In this document: positions 11,811 to 12,650 of the stretch, piece after piece | Layout: every line of letters starts with the position of its first letter | How positions within the stretch are numbered: position 1 is the stretch's first letter | Source of the DNA: DATDMG01 sp036518955 | GTDB lineage: Bacteria > Actinomycetota > Actinomycetes > Actinomycetales > Kineosporiaceae | Length of the DNA: 12,650 nt | Assembly: GCA_036518955.1 (NCBI GenBank) | Contig: DATDMG010000469.1 | Span: 1 to 12,650, forward strand | Reading direction: 5' to 3' | The notes under the pieces: generated by a model | The model's input: the letters and a program-made list of their open reading frames with translations, nothing else | The model's database searches: none | What the model was told of the DNA's origin: nothing | Position numbers and translations under genes: made by a program

Positions 11811-12650
11811 GCGGCAAGATCAACATCATGATCGTCGACGACTCCGCGGTCGTCCGGCAGGTGATGAGCAGTGTCCTGGCGATGGACCCGGCCATCAACG
11901 TCCTGGATGTCGCCGCGGACCCGATCTACGCCATGCAGAAGATGAACAAGCACTGGCCGGACGTCGTCCTGCTCGACGTCGAGATGCCTCGGATGGACGG
12001 GATCACGTTCCTGAGGAAGTTGATGGCGGTGCGACCGACGCCGGTCGTCATCTGTTCGACACTCACCGAGAAGGGTGCCGAGACGACGCTGGCGGCGATG
12101 AGCGCCGGGGCGGTGGCGTTCCTGACCAAACCGCGCAGCGGGCTCAAGCAGTTCCTCGAGGAGGACCGGGCCGAGATCGCCCGGGTCGTCAAGGAGGCCG
12201 CCGCGGGCGACATGCGCCGGCTGGCCGCCGTGAACCACGCCCTGCGCTCGATGCCGCGCCAGGGTGCGGCAACGGCCACGGCCGCTGACGCGCCGGCGGC
12301 GTCGCGGCGGGTCGCCCCCGCGCTGTCGGTCACCACCGACCGGGTCGTCGCGATCGGCACCTCCACCGGCGGGACCCAGGCTCTGGAGGCGGTACTGACC
12401 GCGATGCCCCGGGTGTCGACCGGGATCGTCGTCGTCCAGCACATGCCGGAGAAGTTCACCGCGGCCTTCGCCGCCCGGCTGAACACCGTGTGCGACGCGG
12501 AGGTCCTGGAGGCCTCCGACGGGGACCGGGTGCTCCCCGGCCACGTGCTCATCGCGCCGGGGGGCCGGCACATGAGCCTGCGCCGGGACGGCGCCCAGTA
12601 CCGGGTGCACGTGAGCGACGGGCCGCCCGTCAACCGGCACCGGCCGTCCG
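11807..12650 (+). CDS. cheB: Chemotaxis response regulator and methylesterase CheB (3' partial)
   Basis: 281 complete codons are visible before the window ends. CheB demethylates (and in many species deamidates) receptors and is switched on when CheA phosphorylates its receiver domain. The receiver covers about residues 5-125: IMIVDDSAVVRQVM (acidic D11/D12), VVLLDVEMPRMDG (phosphorylated D57), VICSTLTEKG and FLTKP (K108). A linker (about 126-178, Ala/Arg-rich) leads to the esterase domain: VVAIGTSTGGTQALEAVL with catalytic S186, and IVVVQHMPEKFTAAFAARLN with catalytic H212. The 26-residue Ser-His spacing equals that of Salmonella CheB (S164/H190). The third triad residue, Asp, should lie beyond the window. 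ATG 11807 overlaps the cheD stop as ATGA. No stop occurs before base 12650, so the truncation comes from the window and is not a mutation. Confidence 0.97.
   Translation, partial: MSGKINIMIVDDSAVVRQVMSSVLAMDPAINVLDVAADPIYAMQKMNKHWPDVVLLDVEMPRMDGITFLRKLMAVRPTPVVICSTLTEKGAETTLAAMSAGAVAFLTKPRSGLKQFLEEDRAEIARVVKEAAAGDMRRLAAVNHALRSMPRQGAATATAADAPAASRRVAPALSVTTDRVVAIGTSTGGTQALEAVLTAMPRVSTGIVVVQHMPEKFTAAFAARLNTVCDAEVLEASDGDRVLPGHVLIAPGGRHMSLRRDGAQYRVHVSDGPPVNRHRPS

Noticed and set aside
11372..12640. A 422-aa minus-strand ORF under cheD/cheB
   Set aside because: It is a shadow of strongly recognised CheD and CheB coding sequence; its translation is Arg/His/Gly-rich with no family motif.

Overview
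The window is extremely GC-rich: third codon positions are almost all G or C, many starts are GTG, and several genes have a -10-like hexamer 6-7 bases before the start codon, as in leaderless transcripts. This points to an actinobacterium. The LigC-type ATP-dependent DNA ligase and the DUF72 and small PNPOx-fold proteins fit that. A cheW-cheR-cheD-cheB cluster points to a motile actinobacterium, for example among Geodermatophilaceae, Kineosporiales, Cryptosporangiaceae or Actinoplanes relatives. The sequence alone does not settle the genus.

Layout. (1) 2-1605 (+): a 5'-truncated type II membrane protein with a cytoplasmic RDRGYD-repeat region, one transmembrane helix and an extracellular CBM2-like domain. 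Its stop overlaps the start of an ECF sigma factor (ATGA). (2) 1741-2780 (-): trmB (tRNA m7G46 methyltransferase) followed by a 46-aa small protein. (3) 2979-3759 (+): an unrecognised 101-aa protein and a small PNPOx-fold flavoprotein. (4) 3828-5827 (-): a DUF72 protein and a LigC-like DNA ligase, 17 bases apart. (5) 6050-6325 (+): a three-helix GlsB/YeaQ-type membrane protein with a good intrinsic terminator at 6415-6450. (6) 6546-7472 (-): monofunctional proline dehydrogenase, divergent from a GH42 beta-galactosidase at 7599-9635 (+). (7) 9741-12650 (+): cheW, cheR, cheD and cheB, each overlapping the next. cheB is cut by the window end.

How the parts work together. The che genes encode the coupling and adaptation side of chemotaxis: scaffold, receptor methylation, deamidation and demethylation. 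CheA, CheY and receptors are not in the window. A sigma28-like promoter candidate and a GC hairpin precede cheW. The GH42 enzyme and proline dehydrogenase suggest use of plant- or biofilm-derived galactosides and proline. The most intriguing unit is the sigma factor coupled to a transmembrane CBM-like protein. Its architecture resembles the carbohydrate-sensing RsgI/SigI pairs of Clostridium, but its families are different and two of the three usual cellulose-contact tryptophans are missing. Its regulatory role is inference.
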